64,000 bases of DNA, from assembly GCA_029946065.1 (NCBI GenBank), contig JAQSDU010000018.1, forward strand, positions 56,822 through 120,821. Direction: 5' to 3'. This DNA comes from Flavobacterium sp. GTDB taxonomy: Bacteria > Bacteroidota > Bacteroidia > Flavobacteriales > Flavobacteriaceae. Under the pieces are notes generated by a model. The model saw only the letters and a list, made by a program, of their open reading frames with translations, ran no database searches and had not been told where the DNA came from. A program made the position numbers and the translations under genes. Below, piece by piece: positions 19,580 through 29,426 of this stretch. Position 1 is the stretch's first letter; every line of letters begins with the position of its first letter.

Positions 19580-22500
19580 CTACAAATGTACCACTTCTAC
19601 ATTTTCTCCGATATACACCAACGCTTTTTTAACGACTTTATAGTTCATTTTTTCGATCGCATATTGGTAATCATCGAGTTGCTTTTGGTATTTCGGAAGA
19701 TGGCTTCCGGTTTTGTAATCGAGCAATAAAATTTCGCTTTCCGGCGTCAATACCATTCTGTCAGGTTTGATGATACCGCCTTCTTTCTGAATAATCGTCT
19801 GTTCGTTCAGAATTTGATTACCTTCTGAGAAATAAATTTTCAAATCAGCGTGGTCTAAAATATTGTCAATTGTAACGCGAACTGATTGCAATTGATTTGT
19901 ATTGATTAAGCCGCTTTCGAGGGCTTTTATGAGTGCCGTTTCCACATCATCTTTTGTTTTTATGAAAGACAAAATTTCATGCACCACATTTCCATATTCA
20001 ATCGCTTCCTGCTGGTGCGTGCCCCACATCAATGCTTCGCGTTGCGCTATTTTAATGCTTTTTGGATTGAGCGTTGCGGCCACCGGTCGGATTTTCGGAC
20101 TTTCTTCTAACGCTTCACTTTCTGGAGATAATTTTGTGGGATTTCCAAATGCATATTCCGAAACATCAACATCGAAAATACCCTTGTGCTCCAAGAAATT
20201 CATAAAGAATGCCGACATGTTATTGGGCACAATATCGCCGCTCTTGTTTAGGTTTTTATTCGAAATAATGTATAATTGCTCTTCAGCACGCGTAAGTGCC
20301 ACATACAAAACATTGATATTATCTAATAACTCTTCTTGCTTTTTGTGGTTGTACACTTCTGAAGCCGCTTCGCCAAAACCTTCCACGGCGCTGCTGTTAT
20401 CGATGAGCACTTTTGGCAAACCAAAATCAACTACGTCGGCGTTAAGCCACAATTTGTCTTTTGGTTTTCGGTTGTAATCTTCTTCGGCAAATGGCATAAT
20501 GACGACCGGAAATTCCAATCCTTTTGATTTATGGATGGTCATAATCCTAACAGCATCGTTGCCCTCGGGCGATGGAATGCTAAATTTCTCGGCATTTTTA
20601 TCCCAATAGTCGAGGAAATCTGAAATACCGGCTTGACTGCGAATGTCGCGTTCTAAGACGATATCAAGGAAATACTGGATATAGGCGTTGTGCCCACCAT
20701 CCTCCGAAGGGAGCATTTGATCTGTTTTTAGGATAAATTTTGAAATGATAATTTCAACCGCTTCGTATAACGCCTTTCTGCGGATATTTTTAAATGACAG
20801 CGATTCCGAAGTCGTTGTACTGAAAAGCACCAGCCATTGTTCAAATTCCGATTCGTCGCGCATTTCCATGCCTTTGGCTATAAAATCATGCACCGGCAAT
20901 TCATTTTGGATGTTTTGGGCGATGTATTGCAAGAAATTGGCTTTGGCATCAAGATCGGCACTATTTTTTAGATACCTTAAAACATGAACGATTAGCCTGA
21001 CTTCTGTGGCATTTTGGATCATCAACGTTTCTGAAGATAATAACGGAATATTTTGCTCCGTCAGGTAATTCGCCACCGCAATACCTTGTCCGCGCTTGCG
21101 GGTCAAAATGACAATGTCTTTGTATTTGAAGCCCAACTGAAGCACTTTTTGTATGATCTGTAAAGTCGCCAAAACATACAAATCGGTTTTATCCAAAGTG
21201 TCTTCGCTGTCTTCTGTGGTGTCAATTGGCGGCAAAAACGAAATGTTTACATAACCGCCTTGCTGACTATTGCCCTTCTGGTGGCTATGGTTTTCGTATA
21301 AATCCTTATAATCGGCGTTTTCAAATTTGTTAGAAAGCAACTTGAAAAATTCATTGTTAAAATCGATTACTTGTGAATAACTGCGGTAATTTTTATCGAG
21401 GTGAAACAGTTTTTTATCGGGATTATTAAACGGATTTTCCTCTTTTGAAAGATTTATAAACTGTTCTGCTTTTCCGCCACGCCAACGATAAATGGATTGT
21501 TTTGGGTCGCCTACGATCATCAACGTGCCTTTTTGTCCGGAATCATCTTGTCCTGAAAGCGCGTTGTCAATCAACGGAATCAGGTTCTGCCATTGCATTT
21601 CCGATGTGTCCTGAAACTCGTCAATAAAAAAATGACGGTAGCGTTCGCCCAATCTTTCATAAATAAACGGCGCTGGTTGGTTCTGTATTTCACGGTGGAT
21701 GATAGCGTTGAATTCGGCAATTGAAAGCAGGTTTTGTTCCTGTTGGATTTTGGCAAGTTCATTGCTAACGGTGTTTAAAAGCGAAAGCGGCGTGATATTT
21801 TTCAAAAACGCTTCGTAAAAATGCTTTTTTTCGAAATTTTTATAGACGGTGACAAGAATTGATAATAATTCAGGTAAAACAGCTTCAATAATAGCGCGGT
21901 CTTTGGCTGTTTTGTTTATGGCAATATCGTTCGATTCATAGAACATTTTATTTTTAGGATTGAACCTGTTTTCTGCAATACTTTTAATGTGATTGGGGAA
22001 AGTTTCCCGAGAAAACGATTTTTCGTCAATGCCGTTTGCCGCAATAATGGTAAGCATATTTTGCGCATAACCCACATTTTCGGCGTCGAGATTTTTGCAG
22101 GCTTCGGCAATTTTCTTTTTGATAACAAGAAAATCTTTAATGGATTTGTCTTTAAAATGGGTAATTTCTTCTCGGTTGTTTTCGTTCAAAATCAGCCTTC
22201 CCGTTTCGAGGATTTCGCGGGAAATGTCCCAACTTTTGTCGTCATCGGTTTTCTCCATCGTGAAATCGACGAGCAATTTGGTCAACGTTTCATCTTCTCC
22301 TGCTTGTGCGATAAGGGCATCAACGGCTTCGGTCAAGAGGTTTTCGGTGTCTAAAGTGACTTCAAAAGTCATTGGTAGATTTAAATCGTGGGCAAAAGCG
22401 CGAATGACTTTGTGCGTAAATTTATCTATGGTCGATATGTCGAAAGCAGCATAATTGTGGATGATGTGCTTGATGATTTGCTGTGATTTTGTTTTTATTC

Positions 22501-22771
22501 CGGCCAATGAAATTTCGGTTTCGACGGTTAAATCCTGCATTAGCGCTGCTGCTTTTTCTGAAGGTTCGTCTTTGGCAAATTCGGATAAATTGCCGACGAT
22601 ACGCGATTTCATTTCGTGTACAGCTTTGTTCGTAAAGGTAATTGCAAGAATATTCCGGTAAGCATCATTTTTAGATGCCGTTAGGATTATTTTAAGGTAT
22701 TCTTTAACGAGGGCGTAGGTTTTTCCGGAACCTGCTGATGCGTCGTAGATGGAGAAGGATGGTCTTTGCAT
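19580..22771 (-). CDS. AddA-like UvrD-family helicase-nuclease
   Basis: This protein of about 1063 residues has Walker A (YDASAGSGKTYALV), a Q-motif region, DEFQDTSEMQW (Walker B), GDPKQSIYRWRGG, and motif VI in LYVALTRAEEQLY. The C-terminal ~150 residues form a RecB-like nuclease domain with LLLDYKTGSHLPKY. Helicase plus nuclease is the AddA arrangement, so with the gene at 14-16.7 kb it should form the double-strand-break resection enzyme. ATGs at 22783 and 22771 are both possible starts; I chose the second, which puts fewer residues before the Walker A strand. Confidence 0.9.
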   Translation of the reverse strand: MQRPSFSIYDASAGSGKTYALVKEYLKIILTASKNDAYRNILAITFTNKAVHEMKSRIVGNLSEFAKDEPSEKAAALMQDLTVETEISLAGIKTKSQQIIKHIIHNYAAFDISTIDKFTHKVIRAFAHDLNLPMTFEVTLDTENLLTEAVDALIAQAGEDETLTKLLVDFTMEKTDDDKSWDISREILETGRLILNENNREEITHFKDKSIKDFLVIKKKIAEACKNLDAENVGYAQNMLTIIAANGIDEKSFSRETFPNHIKSIAENRFNPKNKMFYESNDIAINKTAKDRAIIEAVLPELLSILVTVYKNFEKKHFYEAFLKNITPLSLLNTVSNELAKIQQEQNLLSIAEFNAIIHREIQNQPAPFIYERLGERYRHFFIDEFQDTSEMQWQNLIPLIDNALSGQDDSGQKGTLMIVGDPKQSIYRWRGGKAEQFINLSKEENPFNNPDKKLFHLDKNYRSYSQVIDFNNEFFKLLSNKFENADYKDLYENHSHQKGNSQQGGYVNISFLPPIDTTEDSEDTLDKTDLYVLATLQIIQKVLQLGFKYKDIVILTRKRGQGIAVANYLTEQNIPLLSSETLMIQNATEVRLIVHVLRYLKNSADLDAKANFLQYIAQNIQNELPVHDFIAKGMEMRDESEFEQWLVLFSTTTSESLSFKNIRRKALYEAVEIIISKFILKTDQMLPSEDGGHNAYIQYFLDIVLERDIRSQAGISDFLDYWDKNAEKFSIPSPEGNDAVRIMTIHKSKGLEFPVVIMPFAEEDYNRKPKDKLWLNADVVDFGLPKVLIDNSSAVEGFGEAASEVYNHKKQEELLDNINVLYVALTRAEEQLYIISNKNLNKSGDIVPNNMSAFFMNFLEHKGIFDVDVSEYAFGNPTKLSPESEALEESPKIRPVAATLNPKSIKIAQREALMWGTHQQEAIEYGNVVHEILSFIKTKDDVETALIKALESGLINTNQLQSVRVTIDNILDHADLKIYFSEGNQILNEQTIIQKEGGIIKPDRMVLTPESEILLLDYKTGSHLPKYQKQLDDYQYAIEKMNYKVVKKALVYIGENVEVVHL

Positions 22772-22883
22772 GGATGAACACATTTGAAATTAAAAGGAAA
22801 ACAGCCGGTGGCTGTCAGGTATTTCCGAACGCGGATTATTACTGATTGTCGCCGATTGTCTCCTAGTTTTATTCTGGAAACGA

Positions 22884-22965
22884 ATGCCTAGCCCCGATGG
22901 AGGCAGTATCCTTTTTGCCGCTTCTTTAGCGGTGAAAAGATTGAGCCGAGAGCGGGATTAGCTTC
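22884..22965 (+). ncRNA. Flavo-1-like structured RNA element, copy 1
   Basis: It begins CCTAGCCCCGATGG and ends AGCGGGATTAGCTTC. Between these a long hairpin can form: GGC/GCC, ATC/GAT, CTTTT/GAAAAG, then CCGCT/AGCGG. The conserved flanks are shared with two other copies in the window, while the helices differ by paired changes. The general form matches my memory of the Flavo-1 RNA motif described in Bacteroidota. It lies between the divergent addA-like and sod genes, upstream of the likely sod promoter. Confidence 0.65.
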
Positions 22966-23026
22966 AAATCAATTAATTTGATAAAACTATAACAAAAAAG
23001 GATTTCCATTTCCAAAGTTAAATGTT

Positions 23027-23034
23027 TAAATTTG
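23027..23034 (+). promoter_or_regulatory. Candidate -7 box of the superoxide dismutase gene
   Basis: TAAATTTG matches TAnnTTTG and lies 37 bases before the ATG. It is downstream of the Flavo-1-like element, so that element would not be part of this transcript. Confidence 0.5.
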
Positions 23035-23071
23035 AATAAAATATTTATAAACTACTAAAAATAAACATACC

Positions 23072-23680
23072 ATGGCTTTTGAATTACCAAAATTACCTTA
23101 TGCATACGATGCGCTCGAACCACACATTGACGCACGTACGATGGAAATACACCATACAAAACATCATAATGCCTACACAACCAACCTGAATGCTGCGATT
23201 GCAGGAACAGACCTGGACGGTTTGACGATTGAAAACATCTTGATCAATCTTGACAAGAAAAATGCGGCGCTTAGAAATAACGGTGGTGGTTTTTATAATC
23301 ATAACTTGTTTTGGACGGTTATGTCGCCAAGCGGTGGCGGAAAACCTAGTGGCGATTTGGCGGCTGCGATAGAAAAAGATTTTGGCAGTTTTGAGGAATT
23401 CAAAGCGAAATTTGCCAAAGCTGGGGCTACACAATTCGGCTCGGGATGGGCTTGGCTTTGCGTTCAGGAAGGTGGCAAGCTAGATGTTTGTGGCACTCCG
23501 AACCAAGACAATCCATTGATGCCGGAAGTGGGCTGCGGAGGAACACCAATTCTGGGAATGGATGTTTGGGAACACGCTTATTATTTGAACTATCAGAACA
23601 GAAGACCGGATTATATCGAGGCCTTTTTTAATGTGATTAACTGGACGGAAGTGGCCAGAAGGTATGCGTTGGAGAAATAG
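23072..23680 (+). CDS. sodA: Superoxide dismutase (Fe/Mn family)
   Basis: This 202-residue protein converts superoxide to oxygen and peroxide. The metal ligands are all present: His27 (MEIHHTKHH), His77 (FYNHNLFW), Asp164 and His168 (DVWEHAYY). The body motif GSGWAWLCV is typical. There is no signal peptide, so it is cytoplasmic. The Mn versus Fe choice cannot be decided safely from sequence alone; Gly at the position before [12 protein letters not shown] residues is compatible with either or cambialistic use. The symbol is given for the family. Confidence 0.95.
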   Translation: MAFELPKLPYAYDALEPHIDARTMEIHHTKHHNAYTTNLNAAIAGTDLDGLTIENILINLDKKNAALRNNGGGFYNHNLFWTVMSPSGGGKPSGDLAAAIEKDFGSFEEFKAKFAKAGATQFGSGWAWLCVQEGGKLDVCGTPNQDNPLMPEVGCGGTPILGMDVWEHAYYLNYQNRRPDYIEAFFNVINWTEVARRYALEK

Positions 23681-23803
23681 TTGCTGAGGTTCGTTGTTAA
23701 GGAGTAAATTCCAAATTTCAAATGTGTTGCGGTTTTAGAAATCGATGTTTAACATTATTTGGATTTTGGAATTTGCTTTTTGAATTTTTGTTATCTTTAA
23801 AAC

Positions 23804-24277
23804 ATGGAAACCGCATACATTAACTCGCCTCTCGGAATTACAAAGATTATTGGTGATGAAAACGGCGTTGCTGTCATTTCCATTATGAGTGAAGCTACAG
23901 CAATTTCAATAGAAATTCCCGAATCACTAAAAAAATCGGTTGCAGAATTGCATGACTATTTCGAAGGAAAACGCCACAATTTTACTTTTAAACTCAATCC
24001 GTCAGGCACTGAATTCCAACAAAAGGTCTGGAAAGAATTACTGGAAATTCCGTTCGGAAAAACAATGTCTTATCTTGATTTGTCTAAAAAATTAGGCGAT
24101 GTAAAAGCCATTCGCGCAGTGGCTTCTGCTAACGGAAAAAACCCACTGTGGATAGTCGTTCCCTGCCATCGTGTTATTGGAACCGATGGTTCATTGACCG
24201 GATATGCGGGCGGATTGTGGCGCAAAAAATGGTTGTTGGAACACGAAACCCCAACGAACCAGCAAAGTTTATTTTAA
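23804..24277 (+). CDS. ogt: Methylated-DNA-protein-cysteine methyltransferase
   Basis: This 157-residue protein removes O6-alkyl groups from guanine by transfer to its own cysteine. The active site is VVPCHRVIG with Cys121. The DNA-binding helix-turn-helix with RAVASANGKNP precedes it, and GYAGGLWRKKWLLEHE follows as usual. No Ada-type activator domain is attached. The preceding gap (23681-23803) contains AAATTTCAAA-type repeat words only. Confidence 0.95.
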   Translation: METAYINSPLGITKIIGDENGVAVISIMSEATAISIEIPESLKKSVAELHDYFEGKRHNFTFKLNPSGTEFQQKVWKELLEIPFGKTMSYLDLSKKLGDVKAIRAVASANGKNPLWIVVPCHRVIGTDGSLTGYAGGLWRKKWLLEHETPTNQQSLF

Positions 24278-24298
24278 CCTAAATTACAGTAGCAGCTT

Positions 24299-25468
24299 AT
24301 GAAATTCCTGAAAAGATTCCTATTTCGTTTTGTGGTTGTACTAAGCTTGCTCATTCTTTTGATGTATGTTTTTAACGTTGATTACCTCATCACCGCAGTG
24401 CGGACGGTTTACTTTAAAGGCCACACCACCGCTTTTCTAGACGACTATAAATACTTTGAAAACAGGACTATTCCGAAAAGCAAAAATCCACAACCATGGG
24501 CAGTTGCGAAAGATTATAATGCTGTGAAACCAACCGAAAAACTGGAAGCTTTGCACAAAGAAATTAGTTCTGTTGCTTTCCTCATTATAAAAAATGACAG
24601 TGTTTGGAACGAAAGTTATTATGACGGTTATAGTAAAGACTCCAAATCAAACTCGTTTTCAATGGCGAAAAGCGTTGTTTCTGCCGCATTGGGAAAAGCC
24701 ATAATGGATGGCAAAATAAAAAGCCTTGATCAGTTGGTTAGCGATTTTTATCCGGAGTTCAAAACGGGAAAAGCAACAACAATGACGGTTGGCGATTTGT
24801 CTTCGATGGCATCCGGACTTGACTGGGATGAATCTTATTACGACCCATTTTCGGTAACGACACAAGCCTATTTCGATAATGATTTAGCAAAAATCATTTT
24901 GAAAATGAAAGGCATTTCCGATCCGGGAAAAAAATACGAATACAAAAGTGGCAATACGCAATTACTGGCCATGGTTATTGAAAAGGCAACCGGCGTAAAC
25001 CTCGCGGATTATGTCGCCGAAAATTTCTGGCAGCCAATGGGCGCTGAACACGATGCACTTTGGCAAACTGATCACAAAGATGGGTTGGTAAAAGCCTATT
25101 GCTGTATTGCAAGCAACGCCAGGGACTTTGCCAGATTCGGTAAACTCTACCTTCAAAACGGTAAATGGAACGGACAACAGCTTCTCGACAGCACATTCAT
25201 CGCAAAATCGACAACGCCGAGATTCAAAGATTCACCACAGTACGGTTACGGATGGTGGCTGTGCAATTATAAAGGCAAAAAAATATTTTATATGCGCGGC
25301 CATTTGGGTCAATATGTAATTGTGGTTCCCAAAGACAAACTTATCATCGTTCGATTGGGAAGTCAGGTGAAACGCTCCACAAACGGCAGTCCACATAGCG
25401 ATGATTTCTTTGTATATCTTGATGAAACTTATAAAATGCTTGGTCAGCAAAAAAGCCGTCAAAATTAA
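24299..25468 (+). CDS. Serine hydrolase of the class C beta-lactamase family
   Basis: This 389-residue protein has an N-terminal membrane anchor (FVVVLSLLILLMYVF), so the catalytic domain is periplasmic. The SxxK nucleophile motif is Ser121-Met-Ala-Lys124 (FSMAKSVVS). A YKSGN motif fits the Tyr-x-Asn-like second motif, and a GHLGQ near the end takes the place of the KTG-like third motif. Such proteins are often DD-peptidases or esterases rather than true beta-lactamases. It starts 21 bases after ogt, and the two may be co-transcribed. Confidence 0.87.
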   Translation: MKFLKRFLFRFVVVLSLLILLMYVFNVDYLITAVRTVYFKGHTTAFLDDYKYFENRTIPKSKNPQPWAVAKDYNAVKPTEKLEALHKEISSVAFLIIKNDSVWNESYYDGYSKDSKSNSFSMAKSVVSAALGKAIMDGKIKSLDQLVSDFYPEFKTGKATTMTVGDLSSMASGLDWDESYYDPFSVTTQAYFDNDLAKIILKMKGISDPGKKYEYKSGNTQLLAMVIEKATGVNLADYVAENFWQPMGAEHDALWQTDHKDGLVKAYCCIASNARDFARFGKLYLQNGKWNGQQLLDSTFIAKSTTPRFKDSPQYGYGWWLCNYKGKKIFYMRGHLGQYVIVVPKDKLIIVRLGSQVKRSTNGSPHSDDFFVYLDETYKMLGQQKSRQN

Positions 25469-25502
25469 TCCAACGCCAAAATAGTAACTTTTAATACACG
25501 CC

Positions 25503-26216
25503 ATGATAGAAAAATTAAACCTCGCAAACATCTTGTTTCTGGACATTGAAACCGTTCCGGAAACAGCAGATTTCAAAACACTTGACGATGAGACCAAGGA
25601 ACTTTGGGAACTCAAAACCCAATACCAACGCCGCGATGAATTTTCACCGGAAGCTTTTTATGACCGTGCCGGCATTTGGGCTGAATTCGGGAAAATAGTA
25701 TGCATTTCTGCCGGTTATTTTGTGATTAAAGGCGATGTGCGGAACTTTAGGGTGACATCATTTTTCGGAGAAGAAAAGAAAATTCTCACCGATTTCAACG
25801 CCATGCTGAACAACCATTTCAATCAACCACAACATGTTTTGTGCGGGCACAACGCCAAGGAATTCGACATTCCGTTTATGGCAAGGCGCATGATTATTAA
25901 TCAGGTGAAATTACCTGAAAAACTAAATCTCTTCGGAAAAAAACCTTGGGAAATTCCGCACCTAGATACTTTAGAATTGTGGAAATTTGGCGATTATAAA
26001 CATTTCACTTCGCTAAAACTACTGACTAAAGTTCTTGGCATTCCTTCCTCAAAAGGCGATATCGACGGCAGTCAGGTTGGCCATGTTTTTTATGTAGAGA
26101 AAGACATCGACCGCATTATCACTTACTGCGAAAGAGATGTTATTGCCGTGGCACAGATTTTTCTGCGGATGCGACGGGAAGATTTGCTTATTGATGAAGA
26201 AATACTTCATGTATAA
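25503..26216 (+). CDS. Predicted 3'-5' exonuclease (DnaQ-like, PolB-type exonuclease fold)
   Basis: This 237-residue protein has the three exonuclease motifs of the DEDD superfamily: FLDIETVPE (Asp14, Glu16), LCGHNAKEFDIPFMARRM, and a final YCERDVIAV with Asp. It fits the family of stand-alone exonucleases related to the proofreading domain of polymerase B. Role in DNA or RNA processing is not certain. It follows the serine hydrolase gene by 34 bases and converges on the subtilase gene. Confidence 0.87.
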   Translation: MIEKLNLANILFLDIETVPETADFKTLDDETKELWELKTQYQRRDEFSPEAFYDRAGIWAEFGKIVCISAGYFVIKGDVRNFRVTSFFGEEKKILTDFNAMLNNHFNQPQHVLCGHNAKEFDIPFMARRMIINQVKLPEKLNLFGKKPWEIPHLDTLELWKFGDYKHFTSLKLLTKVLGIPSSKGDIDGSQVGHVFYVEKDIDRIITYCERDVIAVAQIFLRMRREDLLIDEEILHV

Positions 26217-26292
26217 AGGCAATGCCAAAAGAAAAAACAACCAATACATCGAAATATGTACTGCCTATTGGCTTTGGATTTTGTCTTCTAAA

Positions 26293-29193
26293 TTACTTAT
26301 TCAGCACAATCTTTTTAGTCGTTTTATACTGCTCATTTTCGACTGTTAACAGATAAACGCCTTCCTGAAGATTTTCTATATTGATAACCTCTTCCGAATT
26401 ATTGGTTGTTTTTGACAATATTTTTCTTCCTTGTATATCGAAAAGCTGCAATATTGTATTCGTCGTATTTTGAGGCAGACTTACATTCACAATGCCTTTT
26501 GTCGGATTCGGATAGACGGTAACTTTGGCAATCAATGCATCTTCTACACCAAGATTGGCATTGGTGACATTGCAAAAATTCAAGTTTACACTATTAATTG
26601 TACCACCATCGCCATTATAAGAATCAAAAACGCGCAAAGTCCACACACCGGCAGCAGGTAAGTTGTTAAAGCTACTCAACGGTTCGAGAGGCAAAACAAC
26701 GCCAGAGATTCCTGGATCAGGAGCACAAGTAAACGGAACTCCATTATCGCTCACGGTACAGTTCATGTTATCATTATCGCCACACGGCTCTTGAAACAAC
26801 ACAATTTGCGGACTTCCAATGGCTTCCGGGCCTTCAAGATAAACCGTGAAATCTTGAATATAAGTATGTGTAATATTCAAATCGACAGTCATACTTCCTA
26901 CTGTGACATTTCCGGTTACCGTAATCGGCACCGATGCTTCTGAGTTTTCTACATTGTCAATAAATGCGTTTGAAAAATCTGTTGCCGAAAACACATTGCC
27001 GCAGCTTTGCGAACCAGTATCAAACCTATAAATGGTATTTGAAGTTGCTTCGCCACATAAATTTTTAGGCAAAACCCTCCAATAATACCTGGTCGCTTGA
27101 AGCAAATCTGTGACTGTATAATTATTGGTGTCTGTAAGTTGGTTGACAATAAGATTCGTGAAAGCATTATCGGTTGCAACCTGAATGCGGTACTGCTGTG
27201 CGTTTACATTTTGTTGCCAAACCAATGGTATTGCTGTTGATAAACCTTCTTGATTGTTTGAAGGCGATGTCAATATCAAGTTCGAAAAAGTATTGTTAAA
27301 AACCCTTAGGCCTACATTATCTGTTTCGGATTCTGTGCTATTAGTGCCTTTAAAACCAATCGAATAAGCGCCTGGTGTAACATTTTGCAAATTTGAAATG
27401 GTCATCGTAATTACGCCTGATGAAGACGCTGAAGTAGCATTGAAGGAAGCTATTGCTCCTGCCGGTAGTCCAATTGCCGAAAAATTTGCAGTGTCAGAAG
27501 TGGTGCTCGTATAATTAAACGTATAACTGGCGGTTTCATTACTACATACTGTTTTATCTGGTGACAATGGTGTTATTGAAAAATTAGATTGTGCACCAGT
27601 AACAACTAGTGAGAAATTTTGAGCGCCATTTACTAACGTTCCTTTATGGGTTACTGTTATCGTATAATTCCCAACCGGATTGTTTACAACGACTTTTTCG
27701 ACGTTGTCAACATTGTTATCTCCATCATTTATAGCAACAGCACCGCCATCTATATTTAAACGCCACGGATAAAATGTTGCTATATTTTTTTTGATGCGAA
27801 TGTCAAGATCATTAACCAATACAGGTGTCATGTCATTTGCAAAACCACTGGACAATTCACCCGGAACGTCGGTCCACGCTATAGTTGCTTGAAGTGGCTC
27901 TAACCCACTTGAATGCACCGTCATTGTATAGGTTTGTCCGTCTTGCAAAGTTTCTTCATTTATCAAAGACGACAACCCGTTTTGCGTAATTGTTTCTGCC
28001 GCTTTTTTACCATTGAGCAATCCCCAGCCAAAAATAACATCTGGACCTACAGTTCCCGCATCATCTGCCGTATGACAAGCAAGTGCCTTTAATGTAGCCG
28101 CTTTCATAAAATGCTGATTGGTATTGTTATAATATTGTTGCAAAAGCAATAAAGTTCCCATAACATTTGGCGAAGCCATTGACGTTCCCGAAAGCACTCC
28201 ATAAGCATTATCGCTTGATTCTAAACAAGAATAAAGATTGGTTCCATTGCCCGTAATGTCTGGTTTAATCCTATAATCATCCGAAGGTCCTTGGCTGCTG
28301 CTACCATTTATCGCAACAGAAATCAAATTTCCGGTACTGCTAATATTGGCATCTTGCGCATTGGCTACCACAAGATTGTTTTTAGATACTTTATTGCCGG
28401 TGAGTTTATCAAATCCTGTAATTGACGGATTCGGATTAGCATCAAAACCGTTATTGCCAGCAGAAACCACCTGCAAATAATAAGGAGATGCATACGCAAC
28501 AACATCCCAATCTCTGGATTCGTCAGTATAAGATCCTATGTACCAATCGGGTGCATTTGCCGACGGAACCCCGTATGAATGGTTAGACAACAACATACCT
28601 CCTTGTACCTCAGACAGTGCTTCGCCCACATCATTGGTCCAGTTAAAAGTCCGTGCTGACCCCATAGGCGCCATTCCCATTGCGGCAGGATCAACGCCGC
28701 CCGCAATAACGGTTCCTGTTACGTGTGTCGAGTGAAAATTATTTCCGCTTGGTCCGGCAGTATCATCAACAACGGTTACTCTATTAAAAAGAAACTCATC
28801 ATGAGAAGCTCTTACCTTTCCGCCATCCCAAACCCTTGCTACCATATTCTCGCCCAATAATCCATATACATTTTGTAAAATATTGGCCCTTGTTGACACT
28901 GCTGCATTGACATTACTGACAGAATAATAAAGCGGAAAACCATCCCGTGTCAACTTCATAAGCTCATCAACCGATCCATCGGCATTGGTTTTGTATATCG
29001 GCCAGTTGTTTGCCTTAGCGGCTATTTCGGCTTTGTGCCTTTCTATTTGTGCTCTTTGTGTATAATATTTTTCAAGGGTTTTGATCTCTTTTAAATCATA
29101 ATCTTTCGTAATGTCCAACACTTCTTTTGCGGTTTGGGCATAAGCGGTTGTAAATAGTAGTGTTAATAACAATGCGCATGTAGTTTTAGACAT
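26293..29193 (-). CDS. T9SS-secreted S8 (subtilisin) family serine peptidase
   Basis: This 966-residue protein starts MSKTTCALLLTLLF with a signal peptide ending AYAQ. The catalytic triad is Asp123 (VWDGGKV), His157 (HSTHVTGT) and Ser338 (LSGTSMASP). Later regions include a CARDB/Ig-like part, a fibronectin III-like segment (QYRIQVATDNAFTN), a proprotein-convertase P domain (residues ~735-865) and a C-terminal T9SS type A sorting domain (VYPNPTKGIVNVS to KIVLNK). It is thus a secreted protease, probably for extracellular protein degradation. The upstream in-frame ATG at 29262 is rejected. Confidence 0.93.
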   Translation of the reverse strand: MSKTTCALLLTLLFTTAYAQTAKEVLDITKDYDLKEIKTLEKYYTQRAQIERHKAEIAAKANNWPIYKTNADGSVDELMKLTRDGFPLYYSVSNVNAAVSTRANILQNVYGLLGENMVARVWDGGKVRASHDEFLFNRVTVVDDTAGPSGNNFHSTHVTGTVIAGGVDPAAMGMAPMGSARTFNWTNDVGEALSEVQGGMLLSNHSYGVPSANAPDWYIGSYTDESRDWDVVAYASPYYLQVVSAGNNGFDANPNPSITGFDKLTGNKVSKNNLVVANAQDANISSTGNLISVAINGSSSQGPSDDYRIKPDITGNGTNLYSCLESSDNAYGVLSGTSMASPNVMGTLLLLQQYYNNTNQHFMKAATLKALACHTADDAGTVGPDVIFGWGLLNGKKAAETITQNGLSSLINEETLQDGQTYTMTVHSSGLEPLQATIAWTDVPGELSSGFANDMTPVLVNDLDIRIKKNIATFYPWRLNIDGGAVAINDGDNNVDNVEKVVVNNPVGNYTITVTHKGTLVNGAQNFSLVVTGAQSNFSITPLSPDKTVCSNETASYTFNYTSTTSDTANFSAIGLPAGAIASFNATSASSSGVITMTISNLQNVTPGAYSIGFKGTNSTESETDNVGLRVFNNTFSNLILTSPSNNQEGLSTAIPLVWQQNVNAQQYRIQVATDNAFTNLIVNQLTDTNNYTVTDLLQATRYYWRVLPKNLCGEATSNTIYRFDTGSQSCGNVFSATDFSNAFIDNVENSEASVPITVTGNVTVGSMTVDLNITHTYIQDFTVYLEGPEAIGSPQIVLFQEPCGDNDNMNCTVSDNGVPFTCAPDPGISGVVLPLEPLSSFNNLPAAGVWTLRVFDSYNGDGGTINSVNLNFCNVTNANLGVEDALIAKVTVYPNPTKGIVNVSLPQNTTNTILQLFDIQGRKILSKTTNNSEEVINIENLQEGVYLLTVENEQYKTTKKIVLNK

Positions 29194-29238
29194 GGGATTT
29201 ATAGTATTTTTAATTATACAGAAGGATTCAAAATTCGC

Positions 29239-29246
29239 CAAATATA
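29239..29246 (-). promoter_or_regulatory. Candidate -7 box of the subtilase gene
   Basis: TATATTTG on the minus strand matches TAnnTTTG and lies 45 bases before the ATG at 29193. Confidence 0.5.
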
Positions 29247-29382
29247 AACATTTGGTCGCCATTAGTCTTATTTGTACGAATAAAAAAAGGCAGCAGTTTT
29301 AAATTTAACACCTTTATTTCTTGACAATTAACGCAATTCAAAAAACGAAAAATACGTAACTTCAAAAAGGGACTGATTTTTT

Positions 29383-29412
29383 TTTGCCTGAAAACTATAA
29401 ATGCTACATTTA
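29383..29412 (+). promoter_or_regulatory. Candidate promoter of the SpmA/SpmB-like gene
   Basis: TTTG (29383-29386) and TACATTTA (29405-29412) are separated by 18 bases. The ATG follows 14 bases later, leaving only a short leader. The last base of the -7 box deviates from TAnnTTTG. Confidence 0.45.
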
Positions 29413-29426
29413 CAAAAAACATCTTT

